Below are positions 51,501-61,787 of a DNA stretch of 64,000 nt, one piece after another; within the stretch, counting starts at the first letter, position 1; each line of letters begins with the position of its first letter. Under the pieces are notes generated by a model, which worked only from the letters and a program-made list of their open reading frames with translations, was not told the DNA's origin and did no database searches. Position numbers and translations under genes: made by a program. Source of the DNA: Fratercula arctica (Eukaryota; Chordata; Aves; Charadriiformes; Alcidae). The stretch covers positions 28,415,352-28,479,351 of the forward strand of contig CANTUZ010000008.1 in NCBI GenBank assembly GCA_947846985.1, given 5' to 3'.

Positions 51501-54500
51501 AAGCAAGGGAAAAGAAACTAGAAGGGGAGCAGAAATGCAGCTATTTAATTAAAAGTCAGAATTTCATCAAACAGCCTAAATGTATGAAGTTTATGCAAAA
51601 ATACTCTTTATTCTGCCACTTTTTCTGCAGATGTATAAGTACAATTTTATGATCAGCTTTAAAATTATTTGCTCATGCCAATAATCTTTAAAAAAAAAAA
51701 AAAAAGCTTTCTTCTCATACTGTTACTTTTTCCAGACATATCCTAAAACTTTTGTTACTGGAGATTTCTACTTACACGGCACAGTGCAATGGAGAGAAGG
51801 TATTACCATAGAATGTGCGGAAAAATTTTTGTTCCAATAGTACCTCTATGCAGTTTTCATGACCTAAAAGAGATCAGACATTTCACAGTGTTGGCACAAA
51901 GCAAGTAATTCACTTAATTCATATTAGGCATATATAGATTGGAATTTAACACTAAGGTCGAAGTTGAACACAATGTGTATATAAGCTCTTATGTGCTAAA
52001 AGAAACAGATTTTTTTTTTTTTTATGGCAGCAGCAAGATAGATCCATGCTAATATTAGCACTTACTGAAAAAAAAAGGAAAGGAAAAAAAGTCTCTTTTT
52101 GATGTGATGTGATGTATGTTGTCTTACATCTCCAAAGATGGTCTTAAGTGATGGTATTAGGAAGCTTTATCCTTACATTAAGTGGCAAGTTCAGATTATC
52201 CAGTTTAGAACAACCAGTTCAGAATACCCATCAATTCACATGGTCTCTTGCATCAATAAATAGGAAGGTGACACCTCAAAGCAGCATTCCTGGCCCCACA
52301 GAAATCAATTTAATTACTGAGATCAGAAAAACCAGAATTTCACCCTGGCCTCCTGTGACTGGGAGCAAACGAGCTGCAAAGCCACTGGGAGGTATTGGGT
52401 ATTGCTGGAATTTCCCTGGCTTCTGACCTGAAGAGTGAACACAGCCAACGCTGACTGCAGAGGGCAAGCAGAGGGGAGATAATTTGTCTCTTCATTTCAA
52501 GCTTCTCGAAGTGTTAGGCTGCTTCGTTATCATGCTTCCCTAAAACTGAGGCCACATCTGAACTTGGCAGAAGTCCACAGGGAGAACCTTACCATTGTAA
52601 CAAGCCCAGTGCAGCGGTGTATAACCTTGATTATCTTTCAAACTGCAGTCTTCCTCTGAAAGTGCTATCTGCAGTAATTCACTCAGCCAAGTGGCGTGAC
52701 CCCGAGCTGCCGCGAAGTGCAGAGGTGTTCTGCCTCTGGCGTCTTTACATAAAATAGATACTTCTTTCTCTAACAGCATCTGAACACACTCTTCGTGCCC
52801 AGTCATAATCTGGTAACAGAGAAATGAGTAAAGAGGTTGACATCATACAGATTCTTGCCTAGGAAATATGGAATATGATTGATGCCTGTGAACATGAAAC
52901 GGCCTGCATGGGATTCAGAAGGCAGAGATGAAAGCTCCTTTGCTCCCATGAGTCCCTATGGTAACTGATACACTGAAACGTATTTGGTGCTGTCTTTCAA
53001 AGGCTTTGATTCCTACTCTGTGGAAGAGACTCCACTAAGAGCAGCACAAAAGCAAGGAGGAGTTTAAGACTAAGGAAACAGATGAACAAAGGGAGACATT
53101 CAGAAAACCTGAGTCTGGCTTCTCAAAACCACGTATGAATGTGAGAAGAACTGAGGAAAAAAAGGATCAAGAATATCATCAGAAATATGAATAGCTGCTT
53201 TAACAGCTGGCTATCAATACAGAAGAGAATTTTTATGGCTGTAGCTTTTATTAGGGACTGGTGCCGGAGTCCTAAGCTGAACTGCTCACTCTGGTTGTCA
53301 TAGAGTGCTGTATAAATACCACCTCTTGCACCAACGTCGCATTGGATGAGAAGCTGACTCCTAGAAAAGATGAGATCTGCCTCGAGTTTCACTGCCTCTA
53401 CAAAAAACTTCAGGCTTACTTATTTACACCATCCTCCCCAAGGAAAATGAAAAAACCTGCTGGGCAGTTCTTTTAAAGAAATTATTTTCAGAATTTGTAA
53501 GGTGCTCAGTTATAAGAATAATGATTGCTATTGTAAAACATCTAGAGCCAAGAAAAAATGGTCTAATCGGTATTTTAGCTAATTAATTAAAGTGAATGTA
53601 AAATGAAGTCAAAAGCAGAGCATTACTGAGAGCAGATCTGTCCTGCTTTTTTATCTCATTGACTATGCTTGGTCATGTTTCAAATCATTTACAGTATTCC
53701 CTACATTCAGCATCCCTGCATTGAATTGTAGTCACAGTAAAACAAATAATTAAGAATCATAAAAATTAAGTCACCCCTCGATGTAAAGCTGTGCATCCCA
53801 GGAGATCAGCTGCATCTACAGATGCTTCTTTTTCAAGTAATAAAGAAACAGCATCAATGTGCCCATATGCCACTGCAAGCATTAGTGGGGTTCTAGAAAA
53901 AGCAAAAACAAACCAGTCACAGCTATAAAATGACATACTACTTGCCACTGCCAACTTACAGAATAGAGAAATGAGGAAGCCCTGCATTTCTCCCCATTCC
54001 TGCTCACAAGCCGGTTTCTTTCACCATACTCACCTATAAAACACCCAAGTTTATGACCTTTTGTATGAAATTATTAAGATGCTTAACAAACAACTACCAT
54101 GACTAAAATAGAAACAAACCCATTTGTAAGCAGTTTACAGAGCAACATCATTCAAGACAATCTGTTCCCTTAATAACCTACAATTATTGTCATTTCCAGT
54201 GACACATGAGCTTTAGAACACCCAAGGGTTGTGAATGAACGTCCCTGCTAGTTACCAAGATGACAACCACCCAAAGCATTTCTTTTGCAAATGCTGCGCA
54301 GTTGCTTAAAGGGGATGAAGGGACACGAGGAAACTATTCAAGACAAAATTTGGATGAACTTATCTTCCATTTTTTCTGAAAAAGATCTATTCTCCTTCTA
54401 TTTTTATACAAGACCAATGCCAGTTAAAATTATATGTACAGTCAGATATGTTCCAGGCACCCCAAATGAGTTTTTTTAACCATTCACGTTTTTGCTTTAA

Positions 54501-57500
54501 AAATGTACTTTATTCTCCCTCTACAACTGTCATTTAACGAGAAGTAAAATTTTTGTAGGAACAGCTCGGATGCATGTGTCACCTCAAATAAACATTCTGT
54601 CCCACTGCACCATCCTAATATACCAAGTAAACCCTGAAATAGCAATGTTTTAGAAAGAAAAAAACTCTCTGTAGAAACATCTCAGGCGCTTGTTAGTTTT
54701 TATTGAATCTGGCCCTCAGCATCTATGAAGAATTGTTTAAAGTATGAAGCAGAGGCTAAGATTAATGAATAATCCTTTCCACATGGCTTAGATCAACTGA
54801 ATGTGTACTTTGTAATCTCTGCCAAAATCTGTAAGGACTAGTGCAGGAAATACAGTATTTCAAATAAATTGTGAGAAATCCGAGATGCTGTTTGAATCAC
54901 GGAGCTGAAAAAAGCCCATCACAAAGAAAACTTACTGTCCTTTGGCGTCTGTCACGTCAGGGTTGTCTGCAACTTCTAGCAACAGCCGTAAACAAGGTGT
55001 ATGGCCATTAATGACTATAAAGAAAAAAAGTATGTTTAATTAAAATATGTTTAATTTCAGATACTTTGCCATTGGAATGCTTATGGATAAGAAATTTCCT
55101 TATAAACAATGAAAATATTCCATAGTATAAGAAATTAATATTCCCACAAGTTTGATTTAACTTGTGCCGATGAAATGGTGAGCTGATTTTTCCCTGACCT
55201 CAGTAAGACAAGGATTAGTTCTCTTACATACAAAAATCCCAAATGAGTAAAACAAAAATCATGATTTTCACTACTGAGAAGATTTCTGCTAAACCAGACA
55301 GCATTTCAAATTCCCTCAGACCGAGCAGGCAGACAAGGCTTTCTGCGATCAGATTTAGAAGGCAGGAGGAAATATGTCGGCAGGGCTCCTTAATTCTGTG
55401 TGTGTCCTACAAGCAAGTTCTTCAGAGCTGCTATGAAAAAAGAAGCATTTGCAAAGAATGACCAACAATACAAATGTCATATTCATAATGGCACATAACA
55501 CCAGAGACTAAAATTCCCTTTGGGTTTTCCCATCTTTTCTCATTTAACATTATTAGAAGCCACGGCTATTTCTCAAAAACAGGGTTTGCTTTTTAAAATG
55601 TAACCCATTGCTGTTGGAAAACCGCTCTGAGTTACCACATTTTGCAGGACACTGGAAACCTATCTATGTGTCAGCTGGCTTAAAGGCTTCAGCCTTTCAT
55701 GGGATGAAGAGAACAGTATTTTCTTCTCTGAAAAACAATAATTCCTGTACTCAGTAGATATAGATGGTGTTCTTATTACAGCAAGTCATGCATTCACACT
55801 GCCTACACCCTGTGGGCTGAGGCAAAACCCTTGGACACCACCTTTGTCACATCATTCTGGCAAAGAAACGGGCCCACATCATCACATTTAAATCATGCAT
55901 CCAAAAATAATCTTAGTTGCTCTACCCAGAAAAATAAAAGACATTTTTAGTTATTTACCACTAAGTAATGCCATATACATAACATGTAAACAGTTCTGCA
56001 GGGCTGATGAGTCACTGGCTTGGGGGGGGGGGGGGGGCGGAAAGAAAGATCTGTTCTTTCTCCCAGCAGGAGGAAGAGGAATCATAATGTCTTCACACCA
56101 ACGTCTGAAAAGGCTTTTGGTAAATGAGTTCTAGAACAGATACTCTCAGAAACTCTTAGGAGCTGACCCAGCGACTGCTAAGCATTACAGACCCTGCAGG
56201 GAACATCAGTTTTGCCAACAGAGGTACAACACTAACACTGGGGGAACGTTTGCGATGGATTCCCCAAGCAAGCCAGAGGAAAGGCTGGTGGTAATAAAAG
56301 CACACAGGGAACAAATAATTTAAGCTAAGGAAATTCTCCATATTATGAGGTCAGACGAAGTCTATTCTCTGAGGAGGACAGACAGAAGAAAGAAATACTT
56401 CATTAGGTGATTTCTCTGCTAAAGTTACAGATTCCTTTAGTGAATGGAGCTCTGCAGAATCCCGTAATCCACTTCAGGTCTCCTTAACTGTCTGGTTCGG
56501 CACTTGTGCTTGTGTAATTAGAAGGAATGAAGGCAAACACGTGTAAGGGGATGGGCACACATGCCTTCTTGCTTCTTTCCAGCAGACAGTACTGCACATG
56601 CAAGTACTCATTCTTGTGTGTGCAAATGCACACTATCACTCAAGGGATTAATTCAGCAAGAATTCTGTTTCGTTTCTCAAAATATGCCAATTTACCTCTT
56701 AGACTTGCATTGCAAATAGTAACTGCTGAATGCTGCAGCGGCACCAAGCAGAGTTTCCAATAGGTGGCATCATTCTTTGCTAAAACACTCCTAAACAAAA
56801 CGTATTGTTATGAAACAGGATAATAAAAATCATCAGATTGCAAGTGGCTTTTTATAATAGTCAAAGATATAAGCTTTACTCCAGAGCTAATCTCCACAGA
56901 AAAAGATCAGAAAAGTCTACAATGAATCCTCCTACTGGTTTTACATGGAAGGCACTCATGCTACAGTAATGGAGGCAATTAAAAAAGAAACTAAAAGAGA
57001 AAAAAAACCCACAATCAGAACTTGTATGAAGGTAATAATTCTGCCTATTAAAAATAACACCTTCTATTTAACAAGTATAATCAATTCTAGTCTACAGATC
57101 TATTAAAAAAAATAATCCATATTTTAAGTCAAGAGTTGCTAAGAAAAACATGGCTTTGTTACAATTTACTTTTCTCAGTGCTGCAGAAGCCTTACAATTC
57201 AGCTGTGACAACAAGAAACCTATGTCACTATATCCAAGTTTTTAAATAAATGCAAAATCATTGCTATGGTGAAGATGTACCAGCCTAAGTCACACCCTGT
57301 TCATCATCAGAGTCCAAGCTATGTTTGAAGTGACCATAGGAAAGCTCTTGACCAACACAGCTCCAGTTTTGTAGTGGCACAGATCTTGATTTAAATTCAT
57401 TAAATCAACATTAACGGAGTGAGCATTGGCTGGATTTAATATTTTGTGGTTTTATCAAAAACAACTAAAAAACTCTCTCCATTAGTTTACTGCGGGGAGT

Positions 57501-60500
57501 AATGTACTCAGTTTTGATGTGAAATTTCAGAAGGCAGAAAGCATTTTTTAGTATGCTGTGAAGATCTAGTACATTTTCTTCAGTGCTTTTTTTGGTAAAC
57601 TGGTAATAGTCCCTTTAACCTCATGCTTCCAGGTTACACTTACATGATCACACACACAGAGCAAAGTGGTATTAGAGGATGTGTATGCATTTTGATCTAA
57701 GCAAGATTAAAAGATAAACAGAAAGACAATGTCTGGCTCTGAAAATAATGAAGTATTAATTTTAGTTCCCACTAGAGGTCACTGCTATGCTGTACTGAGC
57801 CCCTTGATAAACAGCCAGAAGAGAAACGTTCCCTTTGGCACCTCTGCATATTTATCCGACAGGTATGTATTAAATAATAACCTTTAAATAAATGGCAAAT
57901 TCTACATTTTCCAGTTAATTATGCACGTTGCATAATTAACTCTCAACTCATGAGGAATGGAGCAGACTCCCAACAACAGCAAGTTTACCAGCTAGCTCTG
58001 GAGGAGGATGGTGTCTGAAAAGGGGTGAATTTCTGTAGTGTTGCCCCTGCAAAAGGTTGAAAGTTTTGAACACCAGGATAATTTCATCACCAACGAGAAC
58101 CTACCTTTATTTTCAACCTTTCTTCCTTAGGAGAAGCAGTGAGGCAAGCGTTCTCTCTTCCCCTGATTTTTTGGCGAAGGAACCATTGTCATAGGGGAAA
58201 CATCCCACATCTTAAAGAGTGGGTGGTAATAGAGAGGTATGGTAAAGTAGAGGCAAGCAGGTAAGGGCAGAGCAGTAGTGGTGTGGGGAAATATGGGACT
58301 CTTTGTGAGAGAGGACTGAACCACAGGACAGAGGAAAAAAGACCAAGGAAATGAAAGATAAGAGTTAACCATAGGAGCTGAGCAAACAAGCACCAGTCCT
58401 CAGCACGTGTCAAAATCTCCTATTTAGAAAAAACATGCACAGGGATAGTAGGGAGGTAAAAGGTAGCTGCTTCTGTCATGTAAGGTTTAGATCACAAGCA
58501 TAACATAAGCACCCACTCACCTGAAGCATGGAGGGGGGTCCTTTTGGTGACATTGTCTTTTACAGTGACAGAAGCACCCTGGCTGATGAGAGCTTCCACA
58601 CACTCTGCATGTCCTTTAAATGCAGCCAGGTCCAAAGCAGTGCGTCCCTTCTCATCCTTAATATCCAGATCTACCAGAGACTGGAGAAGTACCTCCAAGG
58701 CTTGATGGTGACCGTTATAGGCCTAGAAATAGGAAACGTGTCATGTAAAGAACACAACTCTCTTCTTTCAAAGACTTTCATGTAAAACATGAATAAAATC
58801 CATCATTGTCAGTCTCCTAAACACAGTAGAAATGACACAATTTTCTTGATTCCTTATGACTCTCTCTTCATCCTGAAAGGATTTTCCCAAATTACACTGT
58901 AGCCCAAGAAACTCAAAAAATCCTAGTGTTTAGGGACAGAAATTATGATTGTTGGCTTGCTCTAACCTTCCAAAACAACCCAAGGGGAGGAATTTCAGGC
59001 AATAATTTGCCAGTTCAGCACAGGCGAATCAACAATTCATTTTTCACTTTCTACGGTATCTTTCAGGGAAACGTTTGCTTCAAAAACTAGATTCACTAGA
59101 GCGATGCTGGTCAGAGGTCTCATGGATTATCACCTAACTGGGTGCTAAATTCAACACATCTGCTGGTCTGCAACTAAAAGAGAGCAGTTCTCAAAACAGA
59201 TTTTTGTGCAAATACAAACACAAACTTGACCTGCTGTTTATATCTGACGCTTCATGGAGTATTCCTGCCAGTAGGATCATTTGGGTAGAATAACTACAGT
59301 GGATAAGTAGATGCACTTCCAGACCTACAGCCACATTTGGGCCAACAGCACAAACACAGGTGACATTGCAAAAACCCAACGGATAGCCCCAGAAACTGGA
59401 AACATTTAATTCAGCTTTGTAGGGACTGCCCTCCTCTCCTTACTGTTAGACTCCCAAAGAACATCCTTTTTATTTATACATGAACATATAATTAGTATTA
59501 CCAGAGTTGAAGCAATTAATGAAAACAGAAGAGAAACACAAACATGAAGGAACCAAAGAGGCACTGACTTTCAAGGTGAAGTAGTGGTGGCAGCAGCTTA
59601 CTCCTGGTGAGCCTTGTCAAAAATTCAAAAGAACAGGACAGTGCAGGGAACAGTTGTTTCCCTGCTAGACCAAGAAAACTACTTAAGGAAAGGAGAAATG
59701 CAAAGACAGAAGAAGAAGAACAAGGGGAGATGATGCCACAGGGAACCCGTATCTCAGAAAATACTCCAAGGCAGTTGTCAGCTTTCCTTCTTCATGACAA
59801 TTTTACTTAGAAAACAACTAGCAACAACCTGATCTTTGACACAATATGAGGTATCTATCTTGAAGGTGCCATGCAGACTCGTGAAAGGATAATACAGTTG
59901 ACTTTTTCTTCCTGTTAGTTTGCCTTGTGCAGTCATTTACTCAGTCATGACCACAATCATGCACTATTAGCCTGAGGGAATGGCAGGGCTAGTCCACCCC
60001 TTGTTTCTAAATCCTGTTTCCATTCTAGGGTCAAACGTCTGTAAGCAGAGGCCTTGGCCACTGAACCATATCAACCATTGAACAGGACTTCATGGTTTGG
60101 TGTAGATGGCTGGCTCTCTGGATCCACATGTGGACAGATTCATGTAGACACTGCTAGACCTGTGGAAGGATGGCCACAGGCACCCCAGTTTCTGTGAGGG
60201 TTTGAAACAAATGTCGGAGACACTCCTGGATAGCTGCAATTGAACTGTGAAATAGTGATGTTTTATGTAAACTTCTTAATTTTAAAACTGTGGGTTTGGG
60301 GTGTCTCAGGTAAATGAACTGCTGTTAATCAGCAACAGATACACGAGGGAGAGCCACTGGCAGTGTCCTTGCAAGGATTCTGCCCAAGAGGGACTAGAGA
60401 GGAAATGAGTTTAGTGTCTGACCAGCTGCAGGGCAAGTCCCTTCCCAGCACAGGAATTGGTGTTGGTGATAGTGCAGATTGTAACCCCTTTTTGGGCTTG

Positions 60501-61787
60501 GGAGCAACACTCTCTTTCCTGCAGTCTTCAAATTGCAGAAAAAAGTTGAGGAGAAGAGTTTGGTGACAAACTCAGTCTTTTAACCCAACTGTTTCGGCTC
60601 TTGTTCCCTCAGATTATGCATGGGTAATTCAAAGGTCAGGTCAGAGCTGTTCTGGCTGACTGAGAGACAGAGATATGATTGCTACAGAACTAAAACTTGT
60701 CCCTATCTTAGAGTAAGCAAGTTGCTTCCCTTTCAAGAAGAGGGCAGCTTCATGGTGAGGCTGGATATTCAGTGAAGAGCCAGCCTGTGAAAGATGTATG
60801 AGGAGAGACCCAGAGGTGTGGGACTGTTCAGCTTCAAAAAGAGAATGCTCGAGGGTGTCTCCCTAATGTGTATAAACACCTGATGGGGGAGCAAAGAATA
60901 CAGAGACAGACTCTTCTCGGGGATGCCCAGTGACAAGACAAAAGGCAAATTTAAACATAGGAAATTCCATTTCATGCAAAAATAAACAACAAAAAACCCC
61001 ACAACATTATTACTGTGATGGTGGTCAGATACTGGAATAGATTGCCTGGAGGCTGTGAACTCTCCATGCTTGGAGATATTCAAAATGTGATGGAGCACGT
61101 CCTTGAGAAAACCTGCTCTAGCTTTTAGCACAGAAGCGGGACTAGCTGATCTCCATCAACTATTCTGTGATTCTGCACAAGAAAACTGGGAAGAGAGATC
61201 ATGAATCTTGAGTTCTTGGGAAAGGGGAGCTATTGTGATCTCTGAGGTCACATGTGTTGGATCTCCTCTTGGTAGCATAGTTTCCATGGCATGATCCCAG
61301 GGCACTGCTGGGGTTTAAGCATGCTTTCCCACACCTTGCTGTGTACCAGGTAGTATTATGCACTCTGCACATCTCCAGGAGGACATCAGAGCATCCCATT
61401 CCATGATCAGAGCCATAGGCTCAAGCTCCAGCCCCAAATTTATAAACTAGTTATAAACAGAGGCTGCAACTTTCCATTTAATTTCACTTCAGTGTCTGTT
61501 TCTTACCTGAGTGTTAGAGTCAATAAGAACCAAGAGCTTCAGCTGCCAAAAACTTAATTAACGATTCCAGCCCAGAACCTGTTTTTGTTACATCTAGGCC
61601 TACATCCCTTCCCAGCTTTTTCAAAACAAGTCTATGATTAAACCTGCTTCAAAGAAGAGATTAAGGAATTATTCTAGGAGATAATGATCAAACACTTTAC
61701 ACGTCTCATACTTACAGCTAAATGCAAAGGACTTTTCGTGGCTGCAGAATCAGATTCCTCAAATATATTGTTGGTTTTTTCCAGAAG
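42289..61787 (-). CDS. ANKRD44: ANKRD44, ankyrin repeat regulatory subunit of protein phosphatase 6 (3' half, 12 exons)
   Basis: This gene encodes a cytosolic all-ankyrin scaffold that is a regulatory subunit of the serine/threonine phosphatase PP6. Twelve exons with GT-AG borders give 1530 nt, or 509 residues plus a stop, in one unbroken frame. The protein is a series of ankyrin repeats (repeated xTPLHxAAxxGH) from residue about 1 to 420 of this part, followed by a short acidic tail ending [10 protein letters not shown]. The tail, with CFKKDN and SDSETF, distinguishes it from ANKRD28 and ANKRD52, as far as I recall those sequences. Adjacency to PGAP1 in the same orientation agrees. Roughly the first half of the protein (about 500 residues by family length) is encoded beyond 64000. 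Coordinates span introns; exons follow. Confidence 0.96.
43965..44075 (-). mobile_element. MIR-type SINE remnant (last ANKRD44 intron)
   Basis: The plus strand reads ATAGATCTCAAATGACTTGC, then GTGAGTATTATTATTG and CTTTACAGATATGGGAAGAT with GGAGACAC. This order matches the reverse complement of the MIR core (CCCCATTTTACAGATGAGG with a TATTATTAT lead). It is an ancient copy shared in type with other amniotes. Confidence 0.75.
44726..44817 (-). CDS. ANKRD44: ANKRD44 exon K (ankyrin repeat)
   Basis: The exon encodes [20 protein letters not shown] and ends LAVDEN. The acceptor is TAG and the donor is GTAAGT. Confidence 0.96.
45956..46038 (-). CDS. ANKRD44: ANKRD44 exon J (ankyrin repeat)
   Basis: The exon encodes [20 protein letters not shown] and ends NNALQ. 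The acceptor is CAG and the donor is GTAAGT. Confidence 0.96.
47166..47248 (-). CDS. ANKRD44: ANKRD44 exon I (ankyrin repeat)
   Basis: The exon encodes [20 protein letters not shown] and then LHLASSK. The acceptor is CAG and the donor is GTAAGT. Confidence 0.95.
48109..48254 (-). CDS. ANKRD44: ANKRD44 exon H (ankyrin repeats)
   Basis: The exon encodes [19 protein letters not shown] through [17 protein letters not shown]. The acceptor is CAG and the donor is GTAAGT. Confidence 0.97.
49497..49580 (-). CDS. ANKRD44: ANKRD44 exon G (ankyrin repeat)
   Basis: The exon encodes [20 protein letters not shown] and ends DDKG. The acceptor is CAG and the donor is GTAATA. Confidence 0.96.
51062..51362 (+). 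mobile_element. CR1 LINE 3' fragment (ANKRD44 intron)
   Basis: The plus strand carries CR1 landmarks in order: GAGAGAGTCCAGCATAGGGC, TGAGGAAAGGCTGAGAGAAC, GGAGACCTTATTAATG and GCCAGACTCTTTTCAGTGG, then ACAAGCTGGAACATAGG. The frame is open for 120 codons from 50843, which reflects the old LINE reading frame plus flank and not a gene. It lies antisense to ANKRD44. Confidence 0.95.
51776..51863 (-). CDS. ANKRD44: ANKRD44 exon F (ankyrin repeat)
   Basis: The exon encodes [19 protein letters not shown] and ends FSPLHCA. The acceptor is TAG and the donor is GTAAGT. Confidence 0.96.
52277..52352. repeat. Possible ancient amniote interspersed repeat
   Basis: Phrases such as GGCCCCACAGAAATCAAT and CCAGAATTTCACCCTGG resemble an old high-copy amniote repeat with a 'caatggg...ggatttcaccc' pattern. 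The family is not named here. It lies in an ANKRD44 intron. Confidence 0.35.
52593..52809 (-). CDS. ANKRD44: ANKRD44 exon E (ankyrin repeats)
   Basis: The exon encodes [18 protein letters not shown] through [19 protein letters not shown] to [10 protein letters not shown]. That covers more than two repeats. The acceptor is CAG and the donor is GTAAGG. Confidence 0.97.
53775..53892 (-). CDS. ANKRD44: ANKRD44 exon D (ankyrin repeat)
   Basis: The exon encodes [20 protein letters not shown] and ends GCTALHRG. The acceptor is TAG and the donor is GTGACT, which is weaker than average. Confidence 0.96.
54936..55014 (-). CDS. ANKRD44: ANKRD44 exon C (ankyrin repeat)
   Basis: The exon encodes [19 protein letters not shown] and ends DAKG. 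The acceptor is TAG and the donor is GTAAGT. A split codon at each end keeps the frame. Confidence 0.96.
56022..56037 (+). repeat. Homopolymer G tract (16 G)
   Basis: Sixteen consecutive G residues lie in an ANKRD44 intron. Confidence 0.95.
57914..57940. repeat. Perfect 12-bp inverted repeat with 3-nt loop
   Basis: GTTAATTATGCA, then CGT, then TGCATAATTAAC. Both arms match perfectly. The arms contain homeodomain (TAATTA) and octamer-like (ATGCA) cores. Confidence 0.95.
58521..58722 (-). CDS. ANKRD44: ANKRD44 exon B (ankyrin repeats)
   Basis: The exon encodes [18 protein letters not shown] through [19 protein letters not shown] to KRTPLHAS. That covers about two ankyrin repeats. The acceptor is TAG and the donor is GTGAGT. 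Confidence 0.97.
58723..61715 (-). other. ANKRD44: ANKRD44 intron between exons A and B
   Basis: This 3.0-kb intron contains a CR1 fragment (about 60770-61180) and a weak tRNA-like stretch near 60028-60068. No other gene is supported. Confidence 0.85.
60770..61180 (+). mobile_element. CR1 LINE 3' fragment (ANKRD44 intron)
   Basis: The plus strand shows diverged CR1 3' sequence, including AGAGACAGACTCTTCTCGG, GATGCCCAGTGACAAGAC and GATTGCCTGGAGGCTGTG. It ends near 61168-61180 with ATTCTGTGATTCTG, the typical CR1 3'-terminal 8-mer repeat. An A-rich stretch interrupts it near 60979-61006. Confidence 0.9.
61716..61787 (-). CDS. ANKRD44: ANKRD44 exon A (first in window; 24 residues)
   Basis: The exon encodes [18 protein letters not shown] and SPLHLA. 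The acceptor is CAG and the donor is GTAAGT; it is in phase 0 at both ends. Because of its phase, at least one more exon must lie upstream, outside the window. Confidence 0.94.

Larger units (their letters stand above)
49581..54935 (-). other. ANKRD44: ANKRD44 introns between exons C and G
   Basis: The introns are 49581-51775 (with a CR1 fragment), 51864-52592 (with a possible ancient repeat), 52810-53774 and 53893-54935. No other gene is supported. Confidence 0.85.
55015..58520 (-). other. ANKRD44: ANKRD44 intron between exons B and C
   Basis: This 3.5-kb intron contains a 16-nt G run (56022-56037), a CTCF-like motif (57769-57784) and a perfect 12-bp inverted repeat (57914-57940). The 57.7-58.0 kb part looks like candidate conserved noncoding DNA. 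Confidence 0.85.

Noticed and set aside
60028..60068. tRNA-like stretch on the minus strand (TGGTTCAGTGG followed by GTTTGACCC)
   Set aside because: The A-box to B-box distance is about 12 nt too short and no cloverleaf closes. At best it is a decayed tRNA-derived SINE.
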